This document shows positions 9,027 through 18,208 of a DNA stretch of 64,000 nt, one piece after another. The stretch lies in assembly GCA_937890595.1 (NCBI GenBank), contig CALADM010000013.1:70667-134666 (forward strand). The letters are read 5' to 3'. The notes beneath the pieces were generated by a model. The model was not told the DNA's origin, did no database searches, and saw only the letters and a program-made list of their open reading frames with translations. This DNA comes from CAJMNU01 sp905214855 (GTDB lineage Bacteria > Bacillota > Clostridia > Lachnospirales > Lachnospiraceae). The translations under genes and the position numbers were made by a program. Numbering within the stretch: the first letter of the stretch is position 1; every line of letters starts with the position of its first letter.

Positions 9027-10468
9027 AATGGTCTTTCTTTATATTCTTCTAAAGTCACTTCATGACAGTATTCCAAATCCTGCACAAATTTTGTTTCCAG
9101 TTCCTTTGTCACATCTTCATCGTATATGACTGCATTCACTTCAAAATTCAGCTCAAAACTACGCATATCCATGTTCGCAGTTCCATAACAACTGACCAGA
9201 CCATCCACAGTAACTCCTTTTGCATGCAGGAATCCATTTTCATATGTGTAACAGCGTGCCCCTGCCTCCAGCAAATCTCCCATGTAAGAATACGTAGCCC
9301 AATATACAAACGGATGATCTGGCTTACAGGGGATCATAAGGCGTACATCCAGTCCGGACTGTGCCGCAATGATCAAAGCAGAAATCACTGCATCATCTGG
9401 AACAAAATATGGAGTCTGGATATAAATATGATTCTTTGCCTTATGAAACAGCTGCAAATAATTATCTCTTATCTGACGTGTCTTGGTATCTGGTCCACTG
9501 CTAATGATCTGAATAGGAATGTAAGAATGCATCGCCTCTTTTACAGCATCATCCTCTCCCAATGCCCTAAAATACTTCGCCTGAAGGAATAGGTTTTCCT
9601 TTGTCGCATAATTCCAATCCAAAGCAAACCGGATCTGCAGACCAAGAGCCGCCTGCCCTATTATCCTAAGATGAGTATCTCTCCAATACCCAAACTTCGG
9701 ATCTTTTGAAATATATTCCTTTCCTACATTAAAACCGCCCACATATCCGATCTTTCCATCAATCACCACAATCTTTCTGTGATTTCTGTAATTCACTCTC
9801 AAATTCAGTCTTCCTAGAAATGGAGGGAAAAATTCACCACATAAAATACCGGCATTTTTCATTTCCTCCCAACATTTTTTCGGCATAAAGCGTCCTCCCA
9901 TCCCATCATACAGGATACGGACTTCCACGCCCTCTGCTGCTTTCTTTTTTAAAATCGGAAGAATGGAATGAAATACTTCATCATCTTTTATAATATAATA
10001 CTGAAAATGAATGTAATATTTTGCTTTTTCCAGATCTTCTCTGAGATTCTGGAATTTTATACAGCCATCTGTAAAGATATCTACCTGATTATCCAATGTC
10101 ATGACTGCACCACCCGTCTCCAAATTATAATAGATCAGATCCTGATAATCTCTGGCGATCGGTTCCATTTCTGCAATCTGACGATTATAGCGCTTTATGA
10201 TCTCTTCCTGACTGCGTACAGACTGATTTAATGTGTCCTCCATCTCTTTAATATGAAACATCTTCTGTTTTCTAAAATCCTGTCCGAAAATCAGATAAAA
10301 AAAGATACCTAGAACCGGCACAAAATACAGGCACATCAGCCACGTCCACACTGCTGTTGGATCTCTTCTCTGAAAAAAGACAATAATAACTGACAAGATC
10401 ATGTTGATATACAGGATATTTCTAAATATCCAATCCCAAATATCCCCCATTTGTTCCCATATTTCCAT
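8975..10468 (-). CDS. cls: Cardiolipin synthase
   Basis: Condenses two phosphatidylglycerol molecules to cardiolipin at the membrane. Two N-terminal membrane helices (about residues 18-60) precede two phospholipase-D HKD motifs. The first is HRKIVVID followed by GKIGYVGGFN, and the second is HAKGVTVD followed by GTANMDMRS. The length of 497 residues fits bacterial ClsA-type enzymes. I chose the ATG at 10468 because AAAGGAG lies eight bases upstream; a longer in-frame reading lacks one. The gene overlaps the CmpB-like gene at its 3' end and clusters with plsC, so this block probably tunes phospholipid composition. Confidence 0.96.
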   Translation of the reverse strand: MEIWEQMGDIWDWIFRNILYINMILSVIIVFFQRRDPTAVWTWLMCLYFVPVLGIFFYLIFGQDFRKQKMFHIKEMEDTLNQSVRSQEEIIKRYNRQIAEMEPIARDYQDLIYYNLETGGAVMTLDNQVDIFTDGCIKFQNLREDLEKAKYYIHFQYYIIKDDEVFHSILPILKKKAAEGVEVRILYDGMGGRFMPKKCWEEMKNAGILCGEFFPPFLGRLNLRVNYRNHRKIVVIDGKIGYVGGFNVGKEYISKDPKFGYWRDTHLRIIGQAALGLQIRFALDWNYATKENLFLQAKYFRALGEDDAVKEAMHSYIPIQIISSGPDTKTRQIRDNYLQLFHKAKNHIYIQTPYFVPDDAVISALIIAAQSGLDVRLMIPCKPDHPFVYWATYSYMGDLLEAGARCYTYENGFLHAKGVTVDGLVSCYGTANMDMRSFELNFEVNAVIYDEDVTKELETKFVQDLEYCHEVTLEEYKERPLWLRMKEQGSRLLSPLL

Positions 10469-10562
10469 GTTGTTTTCTCCTTTCAGTGGTATTTTTTCCT
10501 GCACTCTTATATATATCTTTCTTCCATTCTGTATCTTTTCTATAATTATTTAAGATACTGAC

Positions 10563-10612
10563 TTGACACTCCCCACATCTAAAGCAAGGGGTTTTACGAC
10601 ACATTGGATAAA
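10563..10612 (-). repeat. Relic of an IS200/IS605-type tnpB 3' end (copy 1)
   Basis: Read on the minus strand, it ends in TGGGGAGTGTCAA and resembles the last codons plus right end of a tnpB gene, with stops in frame. It shares nearly all its bases with 56049-56097 and its outer parts with 63909-63968. The rest of the 349-base gap at 10469-10817 is AT-rich and holds nothing else I recognise except the XRE gene's ribosome-binding site. Confidence 0.65.
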
Positions 10613-10817
10613 ACATCTTATTAATTCGGAATCATATCACTATGTTCCCAGAGTTGCAAGTAAAAAATACGTATAATTTTCTGTTAAAAAGTCCAACCAC
10701 TATTCAAAAAACACTATTCAAAAACGATGAAATTCATTGATATAACTCTTATACTATGGTATGGGACAAAGTCCCCTTTGTTCTTTACACTATAAATTTA
10801 AATCGTAAGGAGTTACC

Positions 10818-11138
10818 ATGAACACCAATTACATACGACACCGCATCACGGAACTTCGTTTGATGAGAAATCTCTCAGAATATAAACTCAGTTCCGAACT
10901 CGGACACAGCAAAGGCTATGTCCAGCGCATCTCTTCCGGCAATTCACTTCCATCTCTTGAATCTTTGCTTGAAATCTGTGATTATTTTGATATTACCCCT
11001 GCCGAATTTTTCAATGAACATATTCCAGAACACCCTTATATCCGCCGTATTCTTTATGCTCTTCCTCATCTTTCTGAACATGATCTTGAAATTATCCTAG
11101 TATTGGTAGAACAATTTATGAAAGATATCACTATGTAA
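10818..11138 (+). CDS. XRE-family helix-turn-helix protein
   Basis: Small cytoplasmic DNA-binding protein of 106 residues, one of only three plus-strand genes. An HTH_3 domain fills residues 6-62 (ITELRLMRNLSEYKLSSELG, then SKGYVQRISSG and SLESLLEICDYFDITPAEFF). The last 40 residues form a helical tail that may dimerise. AAGGAG lies six bases before the ATG. It stands alone between cls and the polysaccharide operon, which runs toward it. The family often represses its own promoter or controls stress genes; no target can be read here. The similar length and fold to immunity repressors do not make it phage-derived, as no phage gene is nearby. Confidence 0.88.
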   Translation: MNTNYIRHRITELRLMRNLSEYKLSSELGHSKGYVQRISSGNSLPSLESLLEICDYFDITPAEFFNEHIPEHPYIRRILYALPHLSEHDLEIILVLVEQFMKDITM

Positions 11139-11210
11139 ACATATAGACTGCCCACTTTCCCCTATTCCTTTGCAGATCCACCTCCCCCATAAATATACTA
11201 TTTTATAAAG

Positions 11211-11247
11211 AAAAAATGCTGCAAAAGAAACCTTCTGCAGCATTTTG
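11211..11247 (-). terminator. Intrinsic terminator between XRE gene and manA
   Basis: An 8-bp stem ATGCTGCA/TGCAGCAT (11217-11224 with 11237-11244) is flanked by A-run and T-run on the two sides, so it can end both the polysaccharide operon (minus) and the XRE gene (plus). Confidence 0.75.
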
Positions 11248-11267
11248 TGATATTTCTGATCATACTG

Positions 11268-12200
11268 TTATACAGTAGATACCATAAATTCCAACCTGCC
11301 CTCAACGTGATATTTTCCATATCCAAAAGGAAGGATCAGGTTCATGCCTTTTTTCACTGGTACTTTGTCTATCATTCCCTCTCCATCAATAATGCTGATC
11401 AGCTGAAATGGTTGGTTTTGGTCAAAAGAAGCCCGATCAATAACAGTTACCTTTGTCACACTATAAAATGGACACTGGATCAATTGTTCTGATTGGAAAC
11501 CATCACCACTGATTTTTTTCACAAAGAAATCATTTTCTTTATGTGGACATCGGATCACATCCATACTCTTTTTCAAATGCAATTCCCTTGGTTTTCCATT
11601 CTGGAGACGGTCATAATCATACAGACGATATGTAATATCACTGCTCTGCTGGATCTCAAGGATGACACTGCCTTTGCAGATCGCATGTACAGTTCCTGGA
11701 TCGATCTGGAAAAAATCACCCTTTTTCAAAGGTCTTATCTGTATCAGATCCATCCATCGTTTTTCTTCGATCATGATTTTCAGTTCTTCTTTTGTACGGG
11801 CATTGTGTCCAACAACGATCGTACTGTCCGGTTCACAATCCAGAACATACCAGCACTCTGTCTTGCCCAAAGCCCCATTTTCATTTTCAGCTGCATATGC
11901 ATCATCTGGGTGTACCTGAATACTCAGATTCTCTTTTGCGTCTATGATCTTTACCAATAAGGGGAACACATCTCCCTCAAGACCACCAAACAGTTCTCTA
12001 TGGTTATCCCAAAGCCAGCTCAATGTTTTCCCTTGATAAGCTCCATTTGAGATCATACAATCTCCGTTCTTATGTGCGCTTATCATCCAGCCTTCTCCAG
12101 TATGGTCACTTGGAATGTCATAACCAAAAATGGTATGGAGCTTATCCCCTCCCCAAATGACTTCCTTAAACACCGGATCCAAAAAAATCATCTCTCCCAT
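11268..12200 (-). CDS. manA: Class I mannose-6-phosphate isomerase
   Basis: Zinc enzyme interconverting fructose-6-phosphate and mannose-6-phosphate, feeding GDP-mannose or mannose use. The cupin-like fold shows the zinc ligands in QVHPDD and GTVHAI, plus the KTECWYVLD strand. At 310 residues it is the short bacterial form. It is the last gene of the surface-polysaccharide operon, 60 bases after the export permease, and is followed by a strong terminator. Its position suggests that mannose or a mannose-derived sugar enters the polymer, although no GDP-mannose enzyme is in the window. Confidence 0.95.
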   Translation of the reverse strand: MGEMIFLDPVFKEVIWGGDKLHTIFGYDIPSDHTGEGWMISAHKNGDCMISNGAYQGKTLSWLWDNHRELFGGLEGDVFPLLVKIIDAKENLSIQVHPDDAYAAENENGALGKTECWYVLDCEPDSTIVVGHNARTKEELKIMIEEKRWMDLIQIRPLKKGDFFQIDPGTVHAICKGSVILEIQQSSDITYRLYDYDRLQNGKPRELHLKKSMDVIRCPHKENDFFVKKISGDGFQSEQLIQCPFYSVTKVTVIDRASFDQNQPFQLISIIDGEGMIDKVPVKKGMNLILPFGYGKYHVEGRLEFMVSTV

Positions 12201-12260
12201 AGACTTCTCCTTTCATCATTCTGCCCCTCTTTTTCATTGATACCTTCACATTCTTTTTCT

Positions 12261-13076
12261 TTATAGTACATCTGAAAAATGAGGACGAAGTTTTTTAAAC
12301 ATTTTCAGTCCAAACAGCATCAGTACAAGTGTCACTGCCCAATAATACAATGTCATTTTGGGTCTTTCAAAAAACCAATCCCCTGTCAGCATACTGTCAC
12401 GATAACCTGCCACAATATAATAAAATGGATTCATTTTCAGTACAGTTGCGACCCATGGTGCTTTCTGTGCAAACATCTGCTCATCGTACATGATCGGTAC
12501 CATCCACATCCCAAACTGAAGACATATACTGACAATCTGAGACATATCTTTGAAAAAGACCTGTACCGCACTTGTAAAATAGGTGATCGCCAAAGCCAGC
12601 ATCGCCGCTGCAAAGGTATAATATAAAATCTGGATCCATGTGACCATCGGCATTTTTCCGGAAATCACAAACAGACCAAGCATGATCAGAATAAAGAAAC
12701 TGTGGATGACCAATGCAGACACTAACTTAATGATCGGCAGGATTTCCACCTGAAACACTACTTTTTTAACAAGATAATTATACTCCTGAAGACAATTCGT
12801 TCCTGTATTTAAGGCTTCACTGAAGAAAAACCATGGCACGATACCAGGTACAAGCCAGATGACATAGCTTGCATTTGGCACAGGAGGAGTACTTTTAAAG
12901 CCAAAATCACCAAAGATAAACCAGTAGATAAATACTGTGACGATTGGCTGGATGAACATCCATACCACTCCAAAATAAGAACCTACAAACCGCTTTTTAA
13001 AATCTGCTTTGGACAGATCCCAAACCAGTCTCCTCTTTGCAATGATCTCTTTTCCCACAGAGAGAATATCTTTCAT
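12261..13076 (-). CDS. Polysaccharide/teichoic-acid ABC export permease (TagG/Wzm-like)
   Basis: Integral membrane subunit of an ABC-2 exporter for undecaprenyl-linked glycan or teichoic acid. It begins with the cytosolic amphipathic stretch RLVWDLSKADFKKRFVGSYF, followed by about six membrane helices, including WMFIQPIVTVFIYWFIF and YYIVAGYRDSML. Length 271 fits Wzm/TagG. Its ATP-binding partner (TagH/Wzt), normally the next gene, is absent: manA follows instead. A partner must therefore be encoded elsewhere or be shared. The operon also contains a Wzx-type flippase, so two export routes are represented. Confidence 0.92.
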   Translation of the reverse strand: MKDILSVGKEIIAKRRLVWDLSKADFKKRFVGSYFGVVWMFIQPIVTVFIYWFIFGDFGFKSTPPVPNASYVIWLVPGIVPWFFFSEALNTGTNCLQEYNYLVKKVVFQVEILPIIKLVSALVIHSFFILIMLGLFVISGKMPMVTWIQILYYTFAAAMLALAITYFTSAVQVFFKDMSQIVSICLQFGMWMVPIMYDEQMFAQKAPWVATVLKMNPFYYIVAGYRDSMLTGDWFFERPKMTLYYWAVTLVLMLFGLKMFKKLRPHFSDVL

Positions 13077-13160
13077 ACATAAAATCCTTTCATTTATCTA
13101 TCATCAAAGAAATCCTGCTATCACAAAAAACAGGTAGTTCCACCCTGTCTTTTCATCGGA

Positions 13161-13718
13161 TTACTCAAAATGGAATGTCTCTTTCAGTCCTTTCCAGTTT
13201 TTGTCTTTCTCAGACATGATCAGTTCCATTCCTTCCTCAATTGGCCACTCAATTCCAATTTCCGGATCATTGTAAATAACGCCGCCTTCATCTCCCGGAT
13301 GATAAAAATCTGTACATTTATAAGCAAACTCTGCCTCATCGGAAAGAACCAAGAAACCATGTGCAAATCCTTCCGGAATATAGAACTGCTTCTTGTTCTC
13401 TGCGGAGAGTGTTACACCAAACCATTTTCCATATGTTTTAGAATGAGAACGCAGATCCACTGCCACATCGAACACTGTTCCACGGATCGCACGAACCAAT
13501 TTTCCCTGTGGGTACTGTTTCTGAAAATGCAGTCCTCTCAACACACCTTTTACAGACATGGACTGATTATCCTGCACAAACTCCATATCAAGACCTGCTT
13601 CCTTAAAATCATTCTTATTATAAGTCTCTACAAAATAGCCTCTCTCATCCTTAAATACAGTTGGCTCAATGACATATAATCCCTCAATATCACAAGATGT
13701 TACTTTAATCTTTCCCAT
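13161..13718 (-). CDS. rfbC: dTDP-4-dehydrorhamnose 3,5-epimerase
   Basis: Third step of dTDP-L-rhamnose synthesis. The cupin-fold enzyme shows DERGYFVETYNKNDF, the catalytic histidine in LRGLHFQ, and EGFAHGFLVLSD. The length of 185 residues is standard. AAAGGAG lies nine bases before the ATG. The other three pathway genes (rfbA, rfbB, rfbD) are together about 22 kb away at 35742-38616, so this copy has been drawn into the polysaccharide operon. It supports the idea that rhamnose is in the polymer, as does the rhamnosyltransferase-like gene at 15384. Confidence 0.96.
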   Translation of the reverse strand: MGKIKVTSCDIEGLYVIEPTVFKDERGYFVETYNKNDFKEAGLDMEFVQDNQSMSVKGVLRGLHFQKQYPQGKLVRAIRGTVFDVAVDLRSHSKTYGKWFGVTLSAENKKQFYIPEGFAHGFLVLSDEAEFAYKCTDFYHPGDEGGVIYNDPEIGIEWPIEEGMELIMSEKDKNWKGLKETFHFE

Positions 13719-13773
13719 TTTTTGATACTCCTTTATTTTATTCTATTCTTTTTCTGCTTTTCGAATTATAACA

Positions 13774-15369
13774 CTACAAACGCATACTGACAATACTAAA
13801 CAGGCGAAGCAGTACATAACCATTGGCAATACACATACCATATAAAATCTCTCTGTCATGGTTTTTGGTCAGAACAAGTCCCTTTCCTGCTAATGTCATT
13901 AATACAAACGGCAGCAATGGAAGGAAATATCTCCCCTGCACTCCATGAATATAATCTGAACTAAGAGGTGTCCAAGATATCAGCATCGCTGTCATCACAC
14001 CCACCGAACATGCTGCAAACAATACCCAGATCCATACCTTTTGCCCAGTTTTAAAATATAGCGTATCTTCTTTCTTTTTGATACTAAGGAAGAAAAGACT
14101 TCCAAAAAGCGCCAGAACTAAGAGGAATGGAACATTTAAGACAGGATCTAAGTTTCCCAGATATCCGCCAAAAGCTGATACAAAATAAAATTCTCCCTGT
14201 GTCAGCAATGTCTGATACAAAATTTCAGCATATCTCAGAGGATTGTGTAAAATATATGGAAGACTATATCCTTCCTGTTCTGCCCATCCTACATAACTGT
14301 CTGCCCCACCTGCATAGGAAGCGATCACCTGACTATTGACCAAAAACATAGATGTTACAAACGCTGCCAATACAATCGCTGCACTGATCGCCCATTGTTT
14401 CCATCCTCCAAATTTACGGACTGGTATTAAAAAGGCAAATCCAAGCACAGCCGCATATACCATCTTACAAGGTCCTACCCATGCAGCCACAATAGCCAGA
14501 ACCGCAATATCTTTCCATTCTACCTGTTCTTTCCTGTAAGCCAGATGAAGACAATATGCAGCAAAATAAAAGCACATTCCGATTATCATGGAATCATAAG
14601 AGAAAGACGTAGCAAGATGTAATGTCATTGGCAGGATTCCCACACCAAAGATCAAACTTTTCCCAAATGGGATCACAGAAAGTGTCATACAGATCAATGC
14701 AATAAAAAATAATAAATTAAAAAATCGCCCTAGAAATGCTAATCCAATACAATTCAGATTCAAAAGGCGGGCAGCCGTGATCCCCAAAGCCTGCGGAAGA
14801 TACGCAAAAGGTGTTGTCTTCACTGGCAGCTGACAGGATATCATCGTTCCCTGCTCACTGCTCTTAAAAAATCCCTTTTCATGGATCAGCCGATAGGTCT
14901 CCTCATCCAAAATCTGTCCCAGCGTTCTTCGATTTTCCCATCCATCTATCTTATCTATGTTGTCTATGAAATCATCTTCTGTACGTATATACACATATCC
15001 GTTTTCATCCATGACCTCTTTTCCCATAATTTGATTGGAAAGCTGGTAGGCGCTGATATAGTGACGGATTTCATCTGGTGCGGAAAGAGGAGGAAGAACA
15101 AACAGATACATGACTCCCAAAACCAAAGCGCAGACAGCAAACACTCTGCTAGAAGATACCTTTCTTCTTATCAGCTGCCATCCGCTAAAGCCTGCTAAAA
15201 AGAGAACTGCGGCAAATAAAATAATATACTGCCCAATTAACCACCAGTCCTGACTGCCCGCTGCACCAGCATAGGTATCTTTCAGATGCCACAATCCTAA
15301 CAACAGCAAAATGCAGGGACCTGCCAGCCATCCAGGAAATCTATATTGAATTCGTTTTTCTTTTTCCAT
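13774..15369 (-). CDS. DUF2142-type polytopic membrane protein
   Basis: A 531-residue membrane protein with about a dozen hydrophobic segments. A large external loop follows LPPLSAPDEIRHYISAYQLS, the DE(x)RHY-type motif seen in DUF2142 proteins and reminiscent of membrane glycosyltransferases that use lipid-linked sugars. Such proteins are common in surface-glycan loci. Here it is the only candidate for a GT-C-like transferase or polymerase, since no classical Wzy is present. The gene lies 14 bases after the rhamnosyltransferase-like gene and is clearly co-transcribed. Confidence 0.8.
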   Translation of the reverse strand: MEKEKRIQYRFPGWLAGPCILLLLGLWHLKDTYAGAAGSQDWWLIGQYIILFAAVLFLAGFSGWQLIRRKVSSSRVFAVCALVLGVMYLFVLPPLSAPDEIRHYISAYQLSNQIMGKEVMDENGYVYIRTEDDFIDNIDKIDGWENRRTLGQILDEETYRLIHEKGFFKSSEQGTMISCQLPVKTTPFAYLPQALGITAARLLNLNCIGLAFLGRFFNLLFFIALICMTLSVIPFGKSLIFGVGILPMTLHLATSFSYDSMIIGMCFYFAAYCLHLAYRKEQVEWKDIAVLAIVAAWVGPCKMVYAAVLGFAFLIPVRKFGGWKQWAISAAIVLAAFVTSMFLVNSQVIASYAGGADSYVGWAEQEGYSLPYILHNPLRYAEILYQTLLTQGEFYFVSAFGGYLGNLDPVLNVPFLLVLALFGSLFFLSIKKKEDTLYFKTGQKVWIWVLFAACSVGVMTAMLISWTPLSSDYIHGVQGRYFLPLLPFVLMTLAGKGLVLTKNHDREILYGMCIANGYVLLRLFSIVSMRL

Positions 15370-15383
15370 CTGTATAGCACTCC

Positions 15384-16313
15384 CTACTTCCAGTAATTTT
15401 TATTCATACTAAGCCAGACTACAGCTGCCTTTGGCAATTTTTTATAGTTTTTTCCTAATCGATATCCCACATATTTGCATCCACTTGTCCATACCAGTGA
15501 ATACAATAACCAAGGTTTCTTATTTTTCATCAAAAAAGCTGCTGTTTTCTTTACCAGCCGAATTCCTTCTCCCTCAGAGGGTAATTCATCGAAAATTTCT
15601 GGAAAATCCGCCTGAGAAACTCCAAGATCAAAATTGCGTCTCAAATACTGCATTCCACTATAATTGTGGGAATGGATCACTTTTGCATCTGCCTGATATG
15701 CGATCTGGTATCCTTCCTGAATCACATGTGCCGCAAAGATCATATCTTCATTAAAAATAGTCTTTTCAATAAAACCACCCAGTTTCCAAAAGACATCTCT
15801 ACGGTAGGCTGCACACACATTAGAAGCAAAATATGTCTTAATCCCCAGTTTGGGAAGATCTTCTTTTGTCTTGATACAGCTTTCAGGCGGATAGTTGAAA
15901 GAACGGGTATACTGTTCGATCAGACGGCATCCCTTTACTGGAAGCTGTCTGGCATACACCATTGCTGTTTTTTTATCTTCAAATGCCTCCAAAATATGCT
16001 GAGTCAGCATACTATTTGATGGGACTGCATCCTGTGTCATAAAAAGCAGAATATCCGCATCAGAAAACGATGCTGCCATCTTTCTGGTCGCACCATGATC
16101 AAATTCTTGCTTTGTAATATGATGTACTTCTGTCACCAATTCTTTTGGAAGTGCCTGATCCATATGCCTGCTCTCCCACCACTCTCTTTCTGTATTAATG
16201 ATGATCACTTTATTGACAGGCACTTTCTGAGACACCAATGCCCTCAGCAACTGCCCAAATGTCATGTCTGGATGATATGCTGGAATCAGGACATCGATTT
16301 TTACATCACTCAT
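15384..16313 (-). CDS. Family 2 glycosyltransferase, rhamnosyltransferase-like
   Basis: GT-A fold enzyme for surface glycan assembly. The N-terminus has IDVLIPAYHPD, then HGATRKMAA, a hallmark I associate with rhamnosyltransferases, and the metal-site neighbour LLFMTQDAVPS. A later FNEDMIFAAHVIQ motif carries the catalytic base region. I use the ATG at 16313, which has GGTGAG upstream and overlaps the DUF2304 stop by eight bases. An in-frame ATG 11 codons earlier has no ribosome-binding site. The likely donor is dTDP-rhamnose, given rfbC two genes downstream. The acceptor is unknown. Confidence 0.9.
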   Translation of the reverse strand: MSDVKIDVLIPAYHPDMTFGQLLRALVSQKVPVNKVIIINTEREWWESRHMDQALPKELVTEVHHITKQEFDHGATRKMAASFSDADILLFMTQDAVPSNSMLTQHILEAFEDKKTAMVYARQLPVKGCRLIEQYTRSFNYPPESCIKTKEDLPKLGIKTYFASNVCAAYRRDVFWKLGGFIEKTIFNEDMIFAAHVIQEGYQIAYQADAKVIHSHNYSGMQYLRRNFDLGVSQADFPEIFDELPSEGEGIRLVKKTAAFLMKNKKPWLLYSLVWTSGCKYVGYRLGKNYKKLPKAAVVWLSMNKNYWK

Positions 16314-16698
16314 CTCTCTCACCTTGATCCTTTCTTTCCATTTCATTTAAACACATTTTTAACTCATAAACCTCTTTCTCCAATAATGCATACTCTTGTG
16401 TCAAGCGTTTCATACGCAATGACATTTTGGAAAGAGCAAGAGTCATTCCGAAAATCAATGCAAGAGAGAAACAAAATCCCATAAAAAATAACATATTGCT
16501 TGGTACTTGAATACCTAAAAAATCTGCCATACCTGATGTAAAAGGAGTCCATACTGCACAGATCCCAATCCCGACGCTGACAAGCATCCAAGGCATCGCA
16601 TATTTTAGCGAGAGAGTATTCTTTTTTACAAGACGTACTAGAAACGTCAACATAATAAGCACTGCCAGAACAATAATGATCTGCATTCTCACGTTCAT
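16306..16698 (-). CDS. DUF2304 small membrane protein
   Basis: A 130-residue protein with three hydrophobic segments followed by a C-terminal coiled coil (LRMKRLTQEYALLEKEVYEL). DUF2304 proteins commonly sit beside DPM1-like glycosyltransferases, as here, and are thought to act as membrane partners. That pairing is established by genome context rather than by biochemistry as far as I know. GGAGGAG lies about six bases before the ATG at 16698. The gene starts right at the end of the glycosyltransferase upstream and overlaps the next one, so all three are coupled. Confidence 0.88.
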   Translation of the reverse strand: MNVRMQIIIVLAVLIMLTFLVRLVKKNTLSLKYAMPWMLVSVGIGICAVWTPFTSGMADFLGIQVPSNMLFFMGFCFSLALIFGMTLALSKMSLRMKRLTQEYALLEKEVYELKMCLNEMERKDQGERDE

Positions 16699-16699
16699 G

Positions 16700-17389
16700 T
16701 TATCTCCTCCATGCAGCAATTAACACCGCAATTGATACTTTAACCATATAATATACTGCATCACAAGCGGAAATAGAAGACACTCCGCCCTCCCTTGCCC
16801 TCATTTTTACAGGTACTTCTTTGACTTTCATTCCTCTCTTCAAAAGGCTGACTACACTCTCCGGTTCTGGATAATCCTTGGGGTAATCCTGTGCAAACAT
16901 CAAAATCGTCTTCCTGTCCACCATACGCATTCCTGATGTGGGATCTGTGATCGTTACTTTCGTCAAAAATCGGATCAACTTTTCAAAAAAATGAATCCCA
17001 ATACGTCGTGTTGCAGAAGATTGAAAGCCCTCTTTCTCAATAAACCGTGAACCGATCACCATATTTAGATGCTCTTTTTCCATACACTCCGCCATCCTAG
17101 CAAGATAGACTGGATCATGCTGCCCATCTCCATCCATTTGCACAGCAATATCATAGCCATGACACAGCGCATACTGATATCCAGTCTGTACTGCACCACC
17201 AATTCCAAGATTTACTGGTAAATTCAATACATGGAAATGGTTTCTTTCACAAATTTCTCTGGTATGATCTGTAGAACAGTCATTGATCACAATATAATCA
17301 AAATCTGACGCTTTCTCTATAATCCGTCTCACAGTTTTCTCAATGCAGTCTTCCTCGTTATAGGCAGGAATAATGATTAGTTTTTTCAT
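16700..17389 (-). CDS. DPM1-like family 2 glycosyltransferase
   Basis: Transfers a sugar from a nucleotide donor, probably to undecaprenyl phosphate. The GT2 core is complete: KKLIIIPAYNEEDCIEKTV, VINDCSTD, the GIGGAVQTGYQYA segment and the metal-binding DGDGQHDP. It has no C-terminal membrane helices of its own, which fits with the coupled DUF2304 protein serving as anchor. Length 229. It is followed without a gap by DUF2304. The sugar cannot be told from sequence. Confidence 0.92.
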   Translation of the reverse strand: MKKLIIIPAYNEEDCIEKTVRRIIEKASDFDYIVINDCSTDHTREICERNHFHVLNLPVNLGIGGAVQTGYQYALCHGYDIAVQMDGDGQHDPVYLARMAECMEKEHLNMVIGSRFIEKEGFQSSATRRIGIHFFEKLIRFLTKVTITDPTSGMRMVDRKTILMFAQDYPKDYPEPESVVSLLKRGMKVKEVPVKMRAREGGVSSISACDAVYYMVKVSIAVLIAAWRR

Positions 17390-17410
17390 TTGAGTTTTCT
17401 CCTACTTTTC

Positions 17411-18208
17411 CTACAATTCGTTGGACTTTTCGCTGTATGCATAACATTTTGTTAAAAGGCGGGCGATCGGAACTGGCCAGAATTTTAAAAACATCAGATA
17501 ATCTTCCACACTTCTTCCAGTTCCCTGAATCATTTTACTTGTAGTCGAATTTCTGTGAATTCTGTGATATACCAAAAGCTCTTTACAATACAAAAAGTCT
17601 CCATGTAATTTTGATATTTTCTCCCATGCCTGCCAATCTTCACTACAAGTGAATCCATCCTCAAATACAGGCAGCAAAAGATTCGGTTTATAATATGTGA
17701 CTGTCGGACAACTGATCGGACTTCCAAAAGATAAGATCCTTCTTCTGACCAAACGGCTTCCTGCCATCATTGGACATTCCAATGGTATCAACATCATTCT
17801 TTTTATTTTAAGGAGTTTGTTATTCTTTACTCTATTTCCATCCCTCAGCTCCCCATAATCCGTAAAGATCAAAAGTGGACGTTTGGAAGTATTGGCTTTC
17901 TTTAATACCTGTTCTGTAAAATCACGGCAATACACATCATCCTGATGAGCGATCGTAACAAGAGGTGTATCTGCCTTGTCTATCCCAAAATTCCAATCCT
18001 GTGTGATTCCCTTTTCTCCTGTATTAATATACAAAGGGATCTTATACTTTTGAGCCATTTTTTGTATCAGCTCTGTATTTGTTGAAGTTACCATAATAAT
18101 ATTTGATTTGACCGACTGTTTTTTTAATGACAGGATACATTGCTCCAAATATGGACTTTCTTGATAGGCACAGATCACAAAAGTATGATCTTTATTTGTC
18201 AGTTTCAC
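17411..18208 (-). CDS. Family 2 glycosyltransferase
   Basis: GT-A enzyme of 265 residues with TFVICAYQESPYLEQCILSL, an HQDD metal motif in VTIAHQDDVYC, and CSEDWQAWEKIS as the acceptor-base region. The start is a GTG at 18208, whose bases overlap the TGA of the flippase gene (GTGA), with AAGGGG six bases upstream. A longer reading frame to 18286 is only overlap with the flippase. It follows the flippase and precedes the DPM1-like gene in the same operon. Donor and acceptor are unknown. Confidence 0.88.
   Translation of the reverse strand: MKLTNKDHTFVICAYQESPYLEQCILSLKKQSVKSNIIMVTSTNTELIQKMAQKYKIPLYINTGEKGITQDWNFGIDKADTPLVTIAHQDDVYCRDFTEQVLKKANTSKRPLLIFTDYGELRDGNRVKNNKLLKIKRMMLIPLECPMMAGSRLVRRRILSFGSPISCPTVTYYKPNLLLPVFEDGFTCSEDWQAWEKISKLHGDFLYCKELLVYHRIHRNSTTSKMIQGTGRSVEDYLMFLKFWPVPIARLLTKCYAYSEKSNEL

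Noticed and set aside
9062..9592. Long plus-strand frame of 176 codons opposite cls
   Set aside because: It is antisense to a clear cardiolipin synthase, lacks a ribosome-binding site, and its translation has no family features.
10422..10616. 64-codon minus-strand frame over the cls start and tnpB relic
   Set aside because: Explained by the relic and by overlap with cls; no ribosome-binding site.
10818..11138. XRE gene considered as a prophage or mobile-element repressor
   Set aside because: No integrase, phage structural gene, attachment site or divergent partner lies nearby.
13170..13679. 169-codon plus-strand frame opposite rfbC
   Set aside because: Mirror frame of a conserved enzyme; Cys/His/Ile-rich composition typical of antisense reading.
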